A stretch of 64,000 bases of DNA from Pontibacter aquaedesilientis (GCF_014773225.1 NZ_JACXAJ010000006.1:124001-188000), one strand, 5' to 3'. Positions 53,001 through 61,520 are shown, counted from the stretch's first letter. Notes: generated by a model from the letters alone, not told the origin. Made by a program: numbers and translations.

Positions 53001-53633
53001 ATGAAGAATACCACAACCCCGCTTCTTTACATGGTGTGCCTGCTTTTTGTAGGCTTCCTGATGGCAGCTATACCTGCCAGCGACTCCGGCTACCAGGTGG
53101 GCGACACCGCCCGCGACTTCAAACTCAAAAATGTGGATGGCAAAATGGTCTCCATGAGCGACTACAAAAACGCCAAGGGCTTTATCGTGACCTTCACCTG
53201 CAACACCTGCCCCTACTCCGTGGCCTATGAGGACCGCATCATCGACCTGCACAACAAGTATGCACCGAAGGGTTACCCGGTGATCGCCATCAACCCAAAC
53301 GATGTGCAGGTATCGCCAAAGGACTCTTACCAGGATATGCAGGTTCGTGCCAGGGAGAAGAAGTTTCCGTTCGCATATGTGTATGACGAAACGCAGGAAA
53401 TCACCAAAGCCTACGGCGCCACCCGCACCCCGCACTTGTATGTAGTGCAAAAGCAGAAAGACGGCAAGTTCAAGGTAGCCTACATCGGCACGATAGACGA
53501 CAACTCGCGTGAGCCGGAGAAGGTACAGAAGAAATACGCCGAAGCCGCCCTTGACGAACTGGTTTCAGGCAAAGCCGTGAGCCAGCCAAACACCAAAGCG
53601 ATCGGCTGCACCATCAAGTGGCGCGAAGCGTAG
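53001..53633 (+). CDS. Redoxin-family protein with C-x-x-C motif
   Basis: A 210-residue AhpC/TSA-like redoxin with a signal-like hydrophobic N-terminus. Active site F-T-C-N-T-C-P-Y-S-V near residue 72, followed by V-I-A-I-N-P-N-D-V and the cis-Pro T-R-T-P-H-L-Y-V. This branch (C-N-T-C-P-Y) is common in Bacteroidota; substrates are unknown. Cotranscribed with the TlpA-like gene. Confidence 0.88.
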   Translation: MKNTTTPLLYMVCLLFVGFLMAAIPASDSGYQVGDTARDFKLKNVDGKMVSMSDYKNAKGFIVTFTCNTCPYSVAYEDRIIDLHNKYAPKGYPVIAINPNDVQVSPKDSYQDMQVRAREKKFPFAYVYDETQEITKAYGATRTPHLYVVQKQKDGKFKVAYIGTIDDNSREPEKVQKKYAEAALDELVSGKAVSQPNTKAIGCTIKWREA

Positions 53634-53634
53634 G

Positions 53635-54012
53635 CTATACCTCTTTTTTTACATCAATAGGCAATGGCAGCTCCGTCGGATTGATGGAGCTGTCTGCTTT
53701 TTTGGCAACAGGTATATTTTTTTCTCCCTTGAGGCCGGCAATGCGGGCCTCCACTTCATACTTGTTGTTGTAGTAGCCCACCCGCATCGACTCGCGTAGG
53801 TATAGCCACAGAAACCTGAGGTACCCATGCTCCTGAAACTGCCGGATATGGCAAAGCTCATGCGCCACCCAGCCGCTGTCCTTCAGAAAGGCTTCCCGTT
53901 TCACGCCGCTCAGGTGAATGGTTTTGCCCAGCACCATGGCCACATTCCGGCTTTTGAGCACCATGCGGGCTATGCGGGCAAAAGGTGAATTCTCTACAAT
54001 TTTATAATCCAT
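53635..54012 (-). CDS. Small HExxH protein, DUF4157-like
   Basis: A 125-residue protein with the zinc-peptidase motif H-E-L-C-H-I-R-Q-F (about residues 51-59) and a downstream Glu (Y-E-V-E-A). No signal peptide. Similar small HExxH proteins (DUF4157-type) occur singly in Bacteroidota. It may be a minimal metalloprotease, but catalysis cannot be confirmed. Its stop lies 1 bp from that of the redoxin gene (convergent). Confidence 0.7.
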   Translation of the reverse strand: MDYKIVENSPFARIARMVLKSRNVAMVLGKTIHLSGVKREAFLKDSGWVAHELCHIRQFQEHGYLRFLWLYLRESMRVGYYNNKYEVEARIAGLKGEKNIPVAKKADSSINPTELPLPIDVKKEV

Positions 54013-54060
54013 GATTTGTGTCCATCCTATTCATTTGTTTGTACGGCGCTATACCTGACC

Positions 54061-54464
54061 TGTGCCCGGCTGAGGCGAGCATCCTACGCCAGGAGGTGAA
54101 GGCCTGACGATCAGGGGTGAATAACAATAAGGCACGGTCTTGTCCGTTAACTTATTTGTACCTATTTTTGCGCCCTGCTGTGCTATACTTATCTGTAGTG
54201 CTCAGGTTGCAGAGTATAAAATGCAATTTTTACCAAGACCACTCTCCAACCATAAGGTGACAACTGCTTGCCGCTTCGGTGGCTGCAAGACATGCTAAAC
54301 CCTATGACAAAGACCATCATTCTGAGTGTGCTTGCCTTGGCATCGCTCATTCTCTCCTTCTTCTACGAGGCACGCACGCCCGAGTCGCAGCCAGATGAAA
54401 CGGCGATGGCCATCACGCCTTACACCATTTACAACGGCGAGGATATGGCCCGGGCGCTACAGCT
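54061..54464 (+). repeat. Left copy of a 404-bp direct repeat
   Basis: Matches 59777-60180 without gaps (offset 5716 bp) and with only about a dozen substitutions, roughly 97 percent. It contains the promoter and the first about 150 coding bases of the NlpC/P60 gene and ends abruptly at 54464. It marks the left boundary of the island. Confidence 0.93.
54140..54170 (+). promoter_or_regulatory. Promoter within the left repeat
   Basis: TTG (54140-54142), 20-bp spacer, TATTTTTG (54163-54170), matching the Bacteroidota consensus. The right repeat has the same promoter; this copy now reads into the island junction. Confidence 0.6.
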
Positions 54465-54495
54465 GCGAACAGTGTACGAGGGCTTTATTTCCTAA
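54292..54495 (+). pseudogene. Truncated NlpC/P60 gene, 5' fragment
   Basis: The first 57 codons of the NlpC/P60 gene (M-L-N-P-M-T-K-T onward), ending in the repeat at 54464 and reading a few foreign codons to a stop at 54495. The catalytic domain is missing. The intact gene is at 60008-60637. Confidence 0.9.
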
Positions 54496-54799
54496 AGATG
54501 GTTGTGATTATCCGAATGATGCAACAATGCGCAAATACTGCTCACTAGGTAAAGAATGTAAGCTGAAGTACCAACTTGACCTAGCATTCATCACAGGTGA
54601 ATTACCAGTTGCTATTGCTGACCAGATTGGCAGAAGCACCTACGGCTTAAAAGACTGTATGAAGTTCTCTGACAATCCCAACGATGGGTACAAGCCACCG
54701 AAACGACCTGCTCCTGATAATACACCTGATAATCAAATGGTGCTGCCGTTCGCTTGGCAGGAGATCGCACAAGAAAAAAAATGGGAGTTAGTACTCTAA
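54465..54799 (+). pseudogene. C-terminal fragment of an unknown Cys-containing protein
   Basis: Directly after the repeat an open frame encodes C-E-Q-C-T-R-A-L-F-P-K-D-G, then C-S-L-G-K-E-C, L-D-L-A-F-I-T-G-E-L and a Pro/Asp-rich end. The 5' part is missing because the repeat begins where the gene should continue. The C-x-x-C start suggests a zinc-binding knuckle. I recognise no family. Confidence 0.55.
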
Positions 54800-54907
54800 T
54801 TCTATACTCCAATGAATCGAGACTGTATTCCTGATAGCACATAGGGGTTTGCAATATTCCGAAAACAAGTTCAGCACCTTTGTTATAATCAATTAATAGC
54901 CAGAGAT

Positions 54908-55049
54908 ATGAGACATTTTTTTTATAACCGCAGCATATGAGTCCGACACGAAGGAGCTTATCATCGACAGTTTCATTTATGATGCTGAAGACTTTCCTGA
55001 TAAGGAAATAGTTGAAGATGCTTGCAAGAGGCGTATAATGGAATATTGA
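54908..55049 (+). pseudogene. Possible small gene broken in an eight-T run
   Basis: ATG 54908 reads M-R-H-F-F then hits a stop because of eight T (54916-54923). With seven T the frame would continue A-A-Y-E-S-D-T-K-E-L-I-I-D-S to a stop at 55049 (46 codons). It may be a decayed small gene, slippage-controlled, or chance. The rest of 54800-55128 holds nothing else I can support. Confidence 0.3.
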
Positions 55050-55128
55050 TAAATACCTGATCTCAATAAGTGAGATCCCAGCAGAAGTCGTAGCTACATA
55101 TAGGTAGTTAGTGGGATTAAAGTGGAAT

Positions 55129-55160
55129 GAAAAAGCCTTAGCTCTCACCAAGGCTTTTTA
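55129..55160 (-). terminator. Terminator of the TIR/deoxyribosyltransferase-like gene
   Basis: AAAAAGCCTT (55130-55139) and AAGGCTTTTT (55150-55159), read on the minus strand. Confidence 0.85.
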
Positions 55161-55165
55161 GCTTT

Positions 55166-56068
55166 TTAAGCGATGTGCTGACTCTTTATATTCGGCCAAG
55201 AATCATATATCATATTGTGGATTTGATATATAAGTTTGTCTTTGTCATTTACCGAGAAGTCTGAGACTACCCCTTTATCTTCAAGGTATTTTATAAAGTG
55301 AGATGTTATTGCAGAAATATTTGAAAAATCAATAACGGAACTATTGTTGTTTTGATTAAGCGATTTTACAAACTCACTCTTAAGAAAATCACTACTCAGA
55401 GTTATTCCTGTATCACTAGCACCCGACTGTTTTAACTTGTTGATGACGTGAACCCCTGTGTTCTTTATTTCTAATCGTGCAAGCTGTTTGTTAATGTTTT
55501 CCAACTGTTTCATCAGGAACTCTTGCGGTCCAATCTCCTGTGTCTCAAGCTTAGGCTTATACTGAACAAAGCTCTTAAGAAAGGTGGAGTATTCCGGATC
55601 TTTAGACTTTTCGTATGTTGATATAAGCTTGGCTTTCAACTTTTGTTTGAAACCAATGATAGATGAATATCGAAGGTCACGAGGGTAACTCAAGTGTTCG
55701 ATTACTCCAGTATCAAAGGTATAGTTGGTCGCATCGTCTTTGACAATTATAGTAGCCTTATCGAATGCCAGACGCAAACCTAACTCAAACATCACATTCG
55801 GGTTTTTAGAGCTTACATCGCAGACCACAATAGGATTGTTATATATGTTTGTCACAATCCTATTATGAATAATACCGATCTCTTCTGCATCGCTGACCAT
55901 GTTGGCAATAAATCCTGCTTCTTGAATTACCTCTTCTAAAATGTGCTTGACCTCAGACCAATGTGCGGCAGTATACTCATCGTTTCCAGCAATCGGCATA
56001 ATCAGCCCGCAGATTTCTTTATTCTCTATAGGTTGTTCAGTTTCTGTGGGCTTTTGTTTGTTTGGCAT
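55166..56068 (-). CDS. Nucleoside-2-deoxyribosyltransferase/TIR-like immunity protein
   Basis: A 300-residue soluble protein. Residues 20-150 have a nucleotide-hydrolase-like alpha/beta fold: C-G-L-I-M-P-I-A-G-N-D-E-Y at the start, I-V-V-C-D-V-S-S-K-N-P-N-V-M-F-E-L-G-L-R, where the Glu of M-F-E-L-G sits as the catalytic Glu does in deoxyribosyltransferases and TIR NADases. A helical C-terminal region (175-300) follows. Such proteins recur in defence islands, where NAD+ or nucleotides are the expected target. It is an isolated gene with its own terminator. Confidence 0.65.
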   Translation of the reverse strand: MPNKQKPTETEQPIENKEICGLIMPIAGNDEYTAAHWSEVKHILEEVIQEAGFIANMVSDAEEIGIIHNRIVTNIYNNPIVVCDVSSKNPNVMFELGLRLAFDKATIIVKDDATNYTFDTGVIEHLSYPRDLRYSSIIGFKQKLKAKLISTYEKSKDPEYSTFLKSFVQYKPKLETQEIGPQEFLMKQLENINKQLARLEIKNTGVHVINKLKQSGASDTGITLSSDFLKSEFVKSLNQNNNSSVIDFSNISAITSHFIKYLEDKGVVSDFSVNDKDKLIYQIHNMIYDSWPNIKSQHIA

Positions 56069-56333
56069 TGTCTTATGAGCTTTATATGCAGCTTTAAATA
56101 TATCAAACTAATACTGTTTTTATACTACGATAACATAAAAAAAATTATAATCTGTGTTTAAAAAGGTTCATGTTTATGATCAGAAATCATGCAGCCTTAT
56201 TTTGACAAGGTAGCGCTTTGTAATATCAAGCTGCTCAATGATATGTGGTTCTGTATATTCCCGCTCCTTATTTTAGGGAATCGCAAGATTATCCCTAGTT
56301 TTATGGGCTGAGAGACTGCTATAAACAAGAACT

Positions 56334-57812
56334 ATGCTTTACGCTTATGTAGACGGTATCAGAAGGCGTGCCGAGAAAGGTTTAACCGGCTTATGCAAAT
56401 GTTGTGACGACACCGTAAAAGCTTTCTGCGGTGAGTATGTAACTCATCACTGGAAGCACCGCCCTGGTAGTTCTTGCAGTTTCGCGGGCAAGGGAGAAAG
56501 CGAATGGCACTTGGCCTGGAAAGCTAAATTCCCCGAAGCATGGCAGGAGGTTATTTTCACCGATGAGCACACCGGTGTGAAACACATTGCAGATGTTTGC
56601 ACCCCCAATGGGGTGGCCATTGAGTTTCAAAACTCCACTATTCTCCCCGAAGAGTTACGGCAGCGCGAGAGCTTCTACACCAAGCTGGTATGGGTTGTGA
56701 ATGCTGACAACTTCGACATCACATTTGAGTCCGAAGCCGAGCGAACAATCCGAAGGATGTATCGGGGCAAGCATGAGTTTAACCACATGCAAGACTATAA
56801 CACCAAACAAGCAATTGAACAGATTAAAGCTAAGATCCGCAAAGTGAAAAGGGAGACTGAGCTCAAGAAAGATGTAATCGGATCTCTAGAGAATAATGTT
56901 AAGCATTGGCAGAAAAGAAAAGACGCATTTGAAGCTGACAAAACCTTTGGGTCTGAGCTAAAGAAATCCGGTAGGCTTCCAAGTTTAAAAGAGCTCCATG
57001 CCGCAACCAGCCTAGATTCTTCCGTGTGGATTTTCGGAAAAGACTACGGGAAATTTCAGGCCATATTAACTGATCTTGAACATCAATAGGAAAAAGGTGA
57101 GATATTCTTCAATGCCTACAGCAACCCATCCCAAGAATTCACCTTGCTTACCCCTGAAATAGCCAAGTCAATAGCCAAAGCTGGTTTGGCCGGAGCCGTC
57201 TTTTGCCTTAAAAACACCGAAGTAAGCACCCTGTTCGCCAAGCGAGAACCGGTCGGATCCGCTGAGTTTATGGATTACCTGTTACGGCGCAATGACTTCA
57301 CACTCTACCTGAGCCAGGAGCAGTACAAAGAGCTGGGAACCAAATGGCGGGCATCCATCCAAGAAAGATTATTGGAAGCCAAAGCCAATGTGGATACTGC
57401 TTTGCAAACCTGGCAGGAGACCTGCCAGGTTTTTTTTCAGGAAGGGCTGCAGAAAGCACAGTCTGACATTGTTAAAGCTGAAAAAGAATACGAAGAAATC
57501 GCCATGTCCGCTGATCACAATATAATGGAATATGAAATTGAAATAGAGGGTTTGCGTCAATCACACGAGCACGACACTCAATACCTGTCTACCGAGCTAT
57601 CTAGGAAAGCCAGTGAGATCCGAAGAAACAATAACAACAGGTTCCACCTAAACTGGAAGAGAAAACGCGAGGTTTGGTTCGACGCCAACGCGCACGTATT
57701 TCTGGACAAAGGTGGTGCGCTCTACAGACTGCTTAGTGAAACCAGCGTAAAGAAGTACAGTTATAAAGCATTCCTTGATCACTACTCCCAGCAGCAACAA
57801 AAGCCTAAATAA
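56334..57812 (+). pseudogene. CoiA-like nuclease gene interrupted by an in-frame TAG
   Basis: The first part (56334-57089) carries a Cys/His cluster (C-K-C-C, C-G-E-Y-V-T-H-H-W-K-H) and a CoiA-type PD-(D/E)xK core: S-E-W-H-L-A-W-K, I-A-D-V-C-T-P-N-G-V-A-I-E-F-Q. TAG at 57087 follows C-terminal coiled coil. The same frame is open to 57812, helical and charged, and lacks a believable own start: the only in-frame initiator is a TTG at 57144 and the nearest ATG (57112) is in another frame. I read one gene of about 490 codons with a CAG-to-TAG change. Confidence 0.7.
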
Positions 57813-57841
57813 AAAGCTCCAGCATTAGCTGGGGCTTTTCT
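57811..57841. terminator. Bidirectional terminator
   Basis: AAAAGCTCCAGC and GCTGGGGCTTTT around an ATTA loop, between convergent genes. Confidence 0.85.
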
Positions 57842-57850
57842 ATTGTTTAT

Positions 57851-58141
57851 CTACAAATCGCCTAGGATTTCGAAAACCTTTTCAGCGACTCCCCCTCTAA
57901 AGGCGATCGTCTTCCCGTTCACAACAACATCTAGCAACTGCTCATCCGCGTCATTGTCATAAACAATACTATCAATGCTGGATTTGTTGATAATATAAGT
58001 AAGATTCGAATCAGAGCCGGGCACTTCAAATTTGATAAACGGCTGATTGCGACTAGCATTAATGGCTTCCCAGTTGATTTCTGGTGTTTTGAAACTCTCA
58101 GTGCTAATGTTAGGCACTAAAGATCCTTTAAAGTCTGACAT
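57851..58141 (-). CDS. Small protein, unknown
   Basis: A 96-residue protein from M-S-D-F-K-G-S (58141). The acidic, soluble sequence has F-I-K-F-E-V-P-G-S-D, I-I-N-K-S-S-I and a C-terminal G-G-V-A-E-K-V-F-E-I-L. No family recognised. Divergent from the next gene. Confidence 0.5.
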   Translation of the reverse strand: MSDFKGSLVPNISTESFKTPEINWEAINASRNQPFIKFEVPGSDSNLTYIINKSSIDSIVYDNDADEQLLDVVVNGKTIAFRGGVAEKVFEILGDL

Positions 58142-58272
58142 TGTTTTTTGGGTTAAAGGGTTAAATGATTTTGCTAATATAAATAGCATATATTGAAATA
58201 GACCTATAACTGCCATGGAATTTGCCAACAACTCACCAACATATTTAGCAAATCGTCATTTACCTTTGCCGC

Positions 58273-58611
58273 ATGAAGTGGATAGAGTTAAAACAAGCGG
58301 TGATAGGCAGCGGGGCCATCTACCTGTTCGGGTGTGATGCAAATGAGACAGCCTACCAGTTCAAGCGAAAGATAAAGAAACAGCGCCCCAACGTGATCTT
58401 CCTGCATGCCGGTTCTGTCGGCCAGATCAAAGAGTATCAGGCTGCTCACTGGGTGAAGGGTTACGGACCCGGTGTCTTCCACAACTACATGACGGAAGGC
58501 TATCGCAAAAATATCTTAAACACGGCGCTTCAGTGTCTAACTTCAACTCTGCAGCACTTTGAGCGGGAGCATGGGTATGCGCCGGCTGAGGTGGTGCTGG
58601 TGCGGGCCTAA
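58273..58611 (+). CDS. Small soluble protein, unknown
   Basis: A 112-residue basic protein without signal or membrane segment, with F-L-H-A-G-S-V-G-Q-I-K and a helical C-terminus. An exact -7 element TACCTTTG lies at 58261-58268, only 4 bp before the ATG, which would give a leaderless mRNA or imply a later start. No family recognised. Confidence 0.5.
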   Translation: MKWIELKQAVIGSGAIYLFGCDANETAYQFKRKIKKQRPNVIFLHAGSVGQIKEYQAAHWVKGYGPGVFHNYMTEGYRKNILNTALQCLTSTLQHFEREHGYAPAEVVLVRA

Positions 58612-58649
58612 AGGAGCCTTAAAACAAGGGACATAGAAGTCGCCTTTTT

Positions 58650-58832
58650 TCATTCACCTCGCTCCGGCGGCGTAGGGGGCGGATCACTGTGCCCTGGGAA
58701 AGCTGGATTGATATCTGGAATTATTTCTGGACTTATTTCTCGTCTAGGAGGATCAAAAGGCTCCTCATGTGGTTTTGGTAAAGGCTCAGTTGGCCTTTCT
58801 GTAGGCTTTTCTATAGGTCTCTGTTTGCTCAT
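58650..58832 (-). CDS. Proline-rich small protein
   Basis: A 60-residue protein, about one third Pro and one quarter Glu/Asp/Arg, with the repeated P-T-E-R-P-T-E-P unit. It starts 3 bp after the stop of the two-TM gene, so they are coexpressed. It could be a flexible, extended partner or immunity subunit of that protein; no family is recognised. Confidence 0.5.
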   Translation of the reverse strand: MSKQRPIEKPTERPTEPLPKPHEEPFDPPRREISPEIIPDINPAFPGHSDPPPTPPERGE

Positions 58833-58835
58833 GTG

Positions 58836-59324
58836 CTATATTTTATTAAGGTAATTGTTACAAGTTGTCTCTGCTTCTTTATGTAAGCTTCCATGTTTGA
58901 AAAATATGATATCTTCCGGCGTTTGGTCTAAGTCTGCCATTCTTTTACGGATGTCAGTATATATCTCCCAGACTTCACTCTTGTCTATGGCATTCCTGTC
59001 CAACTTATGCCACAATTCTTCAACTTCGACGGTCAGTGTCTGCCACTGTCCCTTTTTCTCACTGAACACTTTGATATACTTCGGAAACAGGAAATAAGGC
59101 TTAGCTAAAGTAAGCATCTGGCTAGCTCCTATAATGAGCCCCCAGAGTAAATCTAGGCTCTCCCAAATAGCCCATGCGGCTACACTAGACGAAGTAGTGA
59201 AGACAAGGAAGAGGTTTAAGAAAAGGTCGTACTTCTGATATCTTTTCACTACCAAACTGGAAAAGCATTCATTAACCTTGGAATCGGCTAATGTCCTCCA
59301 TACCTTATCCCTAATGTTACTCAT
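58836..59324 (-). CDS. Two-TM protein with SLATT-like layout
   Basis: A 162-residue protein: an N-terminal charged helix (M-S-N-I-R-D-K-V-W-R-T-L), two TM helices (about 34-52 and 57-77) and a long charged helical C-terminus. That layout is shared by SLATT-type two-TM effectors of nucleotide-second-messenger defence systems, but I see no diagnostic motif. It lies upstream of the Pro-rich gene within the island. Confidence 0.5.
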   Translation of the reverse strand: MSNIRDKVWRTLADSKVNECFSSLVVKRYQKYDLFLNLFLVFTTSSSVAAWAIWESLDLLWGLIIGASQMLTLAKPYFLFPKYIKVFSEKKGQWQTLTVEVEELWHKLDRNAIDKSEVWEIYTDIRKRMADLDQTPEDIIFFKHGSLHKEAETTCNNYLNKI

Positions 59325-59401
59325 TTAGCACCTGAATTAGATTATAAATATAAATAATAATATTTTAATCTAATTTAAAGAATTACTAAATATGCACAAC
59401 A

Positions 59402-59430
59402 AAAAAGGCCACCCGAAAGAGTGGCCTTTT
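59402..59430 (-). terminator. Terminator of the right-end fragment
   Basis: AAAAGGCCAC and GTGGCCTTTT flank an eight-base loop; active on the minus strand, just after the stop at 59451. Confidence 0.85.
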
Positions 59431-59450
59431 GCTATGATGTTTGGTCCAGC

Positions 59451-59776
59451 TTACGAAGCCTTCAGCGCCCCTGCACTACTCTCACTACCCGTTTCGGGAC
59501 TGGTCAAATTTGACGTGGCCTCTTCCTTCAGCTTCTTGATAGTCTCATCTGGATAGTCCCAAAGCCCCCCATGCGAATGACCTCCTCCTGATCGATGACC
59601 GGTTTGCCGCCGTTCGCCTTCATGGCCAGCTCCACATTCTCGTTGGCGTCATCAATTCTGAACAGGCTGAACTGCGGCTCCACCTCCACGTTGTCCGAGA
59701 TGTTGAGAATGTTCGAGTACACGGCCATCAAAATGTTCATGCAGCGGTGCCCCCCTTCCGAACTCACCCAATTGCT
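59451..59776 (-). pseudogene. C-terminal gene fragment cut by the right repeat, possibly phage-derived
   Basis: On the minus strand the frame begins right at the repeat boundary (59776) and reads M-A-V-Y-S-N-I-L-N-I-S-D-N-V-E-V-E-P-Q-F-S-L-F, then K-P-V-I-D-Q-E-E-V-I-R-M-G. A G-run at about 59565-59571 is one base short; with an added G it continues L-W-D-Y-P-D-E-T-I-K-K-L-K to the stop at 59451. The end of phage portal-type proteins looks similar, but I am not certain. Both the missing start and the frameshift make it non-functional. Confidence 0.5.
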
Positions 59777-60180
59777 TGTGCCCGGCTGAGGCGAGCATCC
59801 TACGCCAGGAGGTGAAGGCCTGACGATCAGGGGTGAATAACAATAAGGCACGGTCTTGTCCGTTAACTTATTTGTACCTATTTTTGCACCCTGCTGTGCT
59901 ATACTTATCTGTAGTGCTCAGGTTGCAGAGTATAAAATGCAATTTTTGCCAAGACTACTCTCCAACCATAAGGTGACATCTGTTTGCCGCTTCGGTGGCT
60001 GCAAGACATGCTAAACCCTATGACAAAGACCATCATTCTGAGTGTGCTTGCCTTGGCATCGCTTATTCTATCCTTCTTTTACGAGGCACGCACGCCCGAG
60101 TCGCAGCCGGATGAGACGGCCATGGCCATCACGCCTTACACCATTTACAACGGCGAGGATATGGCCCGGGCGCTACAGCT
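59777..60180 (+). repeat. Right copy of the 404-bp direct repeat
   Basis: Ungapped match to 54061-54464. Here the repeat continues into an intact gene, so this copy is the functional 5' end. The divergence from the left copy (about a dozen substitutions) shows the duplication is not recent. Confidence 0.93.
59856..59886 (+). promoter_or_regulatory. Promoter of the NlpC/P60 gene
   Basis: TTG (59856-59858), 20-bp spacer, TATTTTTG (59879-59886). Confidence 0.6.
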
Positions 60181-60637
60181 TGAGCTGTCCGTGGAGCAGC
60201 CCCGCGAGATCGACTCGCTGTTTTACAGGCGCTATTCCCGCAAGCTGGGCCTCCAACTGGACTACAGCGAAGACAAGGATCTGCTCAAAACGGTTACAGG
60301 CTGGCTGGGCACTCCCTATAGCTACGGCAGCAGCTCCAAAAGAGGCACCGACTGCTCTGGTTTCGTGACCAGCATTTACCGCGACGTATACGGGATAGAC
60401 CTGAGCCGCAGCTCCCGCTCCATGTTCGACGACGTGACCCGCATCCGCAAAGACAGCATTCGCACCGGCGACCTCGTGTTCTTCCGCCGCAGCCCCAGGC
60501 AGCCGATCTTCCATGTGGGCATATACCTCAAAGACAATAAGTTTGTGCACTCAGCCACCAACGGCGGCGTGATGATCAGCTCGCTTAAGGAGCCTTACTA
60601 CCGCAAAAACTACTACGCCGCAGGGCGGGTGGATTAA
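60008..60637 (+). CDS. NlpC/P60 family cell-wall peptidase
   Basis: About 209 residues from ATG 60008 (60020 also possible). A membrane anchor (L-S-V-L-A-L-A-S-L-I-L-S-F-F) precedes the NlpC/P60 domain: Y-G-S-S-S-K-R-G-T-D-C-S-G-F with the catalytic Cys, F-H-V-G-I-Y with the His, and the third residue in the H-S-A-T-N-G-G region. It would cut peptidoglycan stem peptides in the periplasm. The first 404 bp of the locus duplicate the left edge of the island. A terminator follows. Confidence 0.9.
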   Translation: MLNPMTKTIILSVLALASLILSFFYEARTPESQPDETAMAITPYTIYNGEDMARALQLELSVEQPREIDSLFYRRYSRKLGLQLDYSEDKDLLKTVTGWLGTPYSYGSSSKRGTDCSGFVTSIYRDVYGIDLSRSSRSMFDDVTRIRKDSIRTGDLVFFRRSPRQPIFHVGIYLKDNKFVHSATNGGVMISSLKEPYYRKNYYAAGRVD

Positions 60638-60663
60638 GAAAATCACCTATTCAGGGTTTCTGA

Positions 60664-60693
60664 ACGGGCGCAGCCATACTGCGTCCGTTTTTC
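60664..60693 (+). terminator. Terminator after the NlpC/P60 gene
   Basis: ACGGGCGCAG pairs with CTGCGTCCGT (one G-U), followed by a T-run. Confidence 0.7.
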
Positions 60694-60815
60694 GTTTGTA
60701 CCCTACAACAAATTTACTTCCGGCAAGGTATAGGAAGGTTGTGCAGAGTTAAGCAACTTGCGCCCAATTTGGCAGACACGCTGACACTGCCAGTACATCA
60801 AGCACATACATACCT

Positions 60816-61499
60816 ATGGATAACCAAGAAACAACCCAAAAGCCAGACGGCAAAACCATCTCCCAAAGCCAACTTTTCAAGAGCATACTCAAAAAAGCAG
60901 AAAAGTACTTAGAGCATCCTTCTCAAGTGATCAAACTATTGAACGACGCCTTTAAGAAAGCCACCGCCAAGAAGAGTCTGGGCTCATTGGCCGCCGAGGC
61001 CTGGGAAAGCCTGCAGGTGCTCTCGCACATGATCAAGTCGGCCATGAGTGGCGAGTACAAGGGCATACCTAACACGACGCTGGTAGGCGGTGTGGCCGTT
61101 ATCCTCTACTTCCTGATGCCCATCGACCTGATCCCGGACTTTATACCGGTGATCGGCCTGCTGGATGACGCCACGCTGCTGGCCTGGTTTATGACCAGCA
61201 TCAAGTCCGAGCTGGACCGCTTCAAAGACTGGGACAGCACCCGGCAAGCGCAGCAGAAAGCGGCAGTGCATACCCTGGAGCCTCACCATGCTGACAGCTC
61301 TTTCGGCACGCCAAAGTACAGTGACCAGCCAGGTGCCAGTACAGAGACAACTCACGAAGCTATGGCGCACTCCTCACAAGGACATGGTTCGCAGGAACCG
61401 GGACACCACGAGCCCATCGTTCGCGCCTCGACTACGGACAGCAGCCGTGTAGCCAAAAACCCGCACGACGACATACCGGATGGCGGTAACATACGCTAA
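60816..61499 (+). CDS. YkvA/DUF1232-family membrane protein
   Basis: A 227-residue protein. The DUF1232 core sits around residues 88-130 with L-M-P-I-D-L-I-P-D-F-I-P-V-I-G-L-L-D-D-A, the defining YkvA motif in a membrane-associated hairpin. The N-terminus is helical and charged; the C-terminal 70 residues are polar and His/Ser-rich, likely disordered. The function of YkvA proteins is unknown. Well-defined terminator downstream. Confidence 0.88.
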   Translation: MDNQETTQKPDGKTISQSQLFKSILKKAEKYLEHPSQVIKLLNDAFKKATAKKSLGSLAAEAWESLQVLSHMIKSAMSGEYKGIPNTTLVGGVAVILYFLMPIDLIPDFIPVIGLLDDATLLAWFMTSIKSELDRFKDWDSTRQAQQKAAVHTLEPHHADSSFGTPKYSDQPGASTETTHEAMAHSSQGHGSQEPGHHEPIVRASTTDSSRVAKNPHDDIPDGGNIR

Positions 61500-61520
61500 A
61501 TGGCCTGACTCTTCAGAATG

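Noticed and set aside
54140..54495. The left truncated NlpC copy as a functional small gene
   Set aside because: It lacks the catalytic domain and ends in foreign codons after the repeat boundary.
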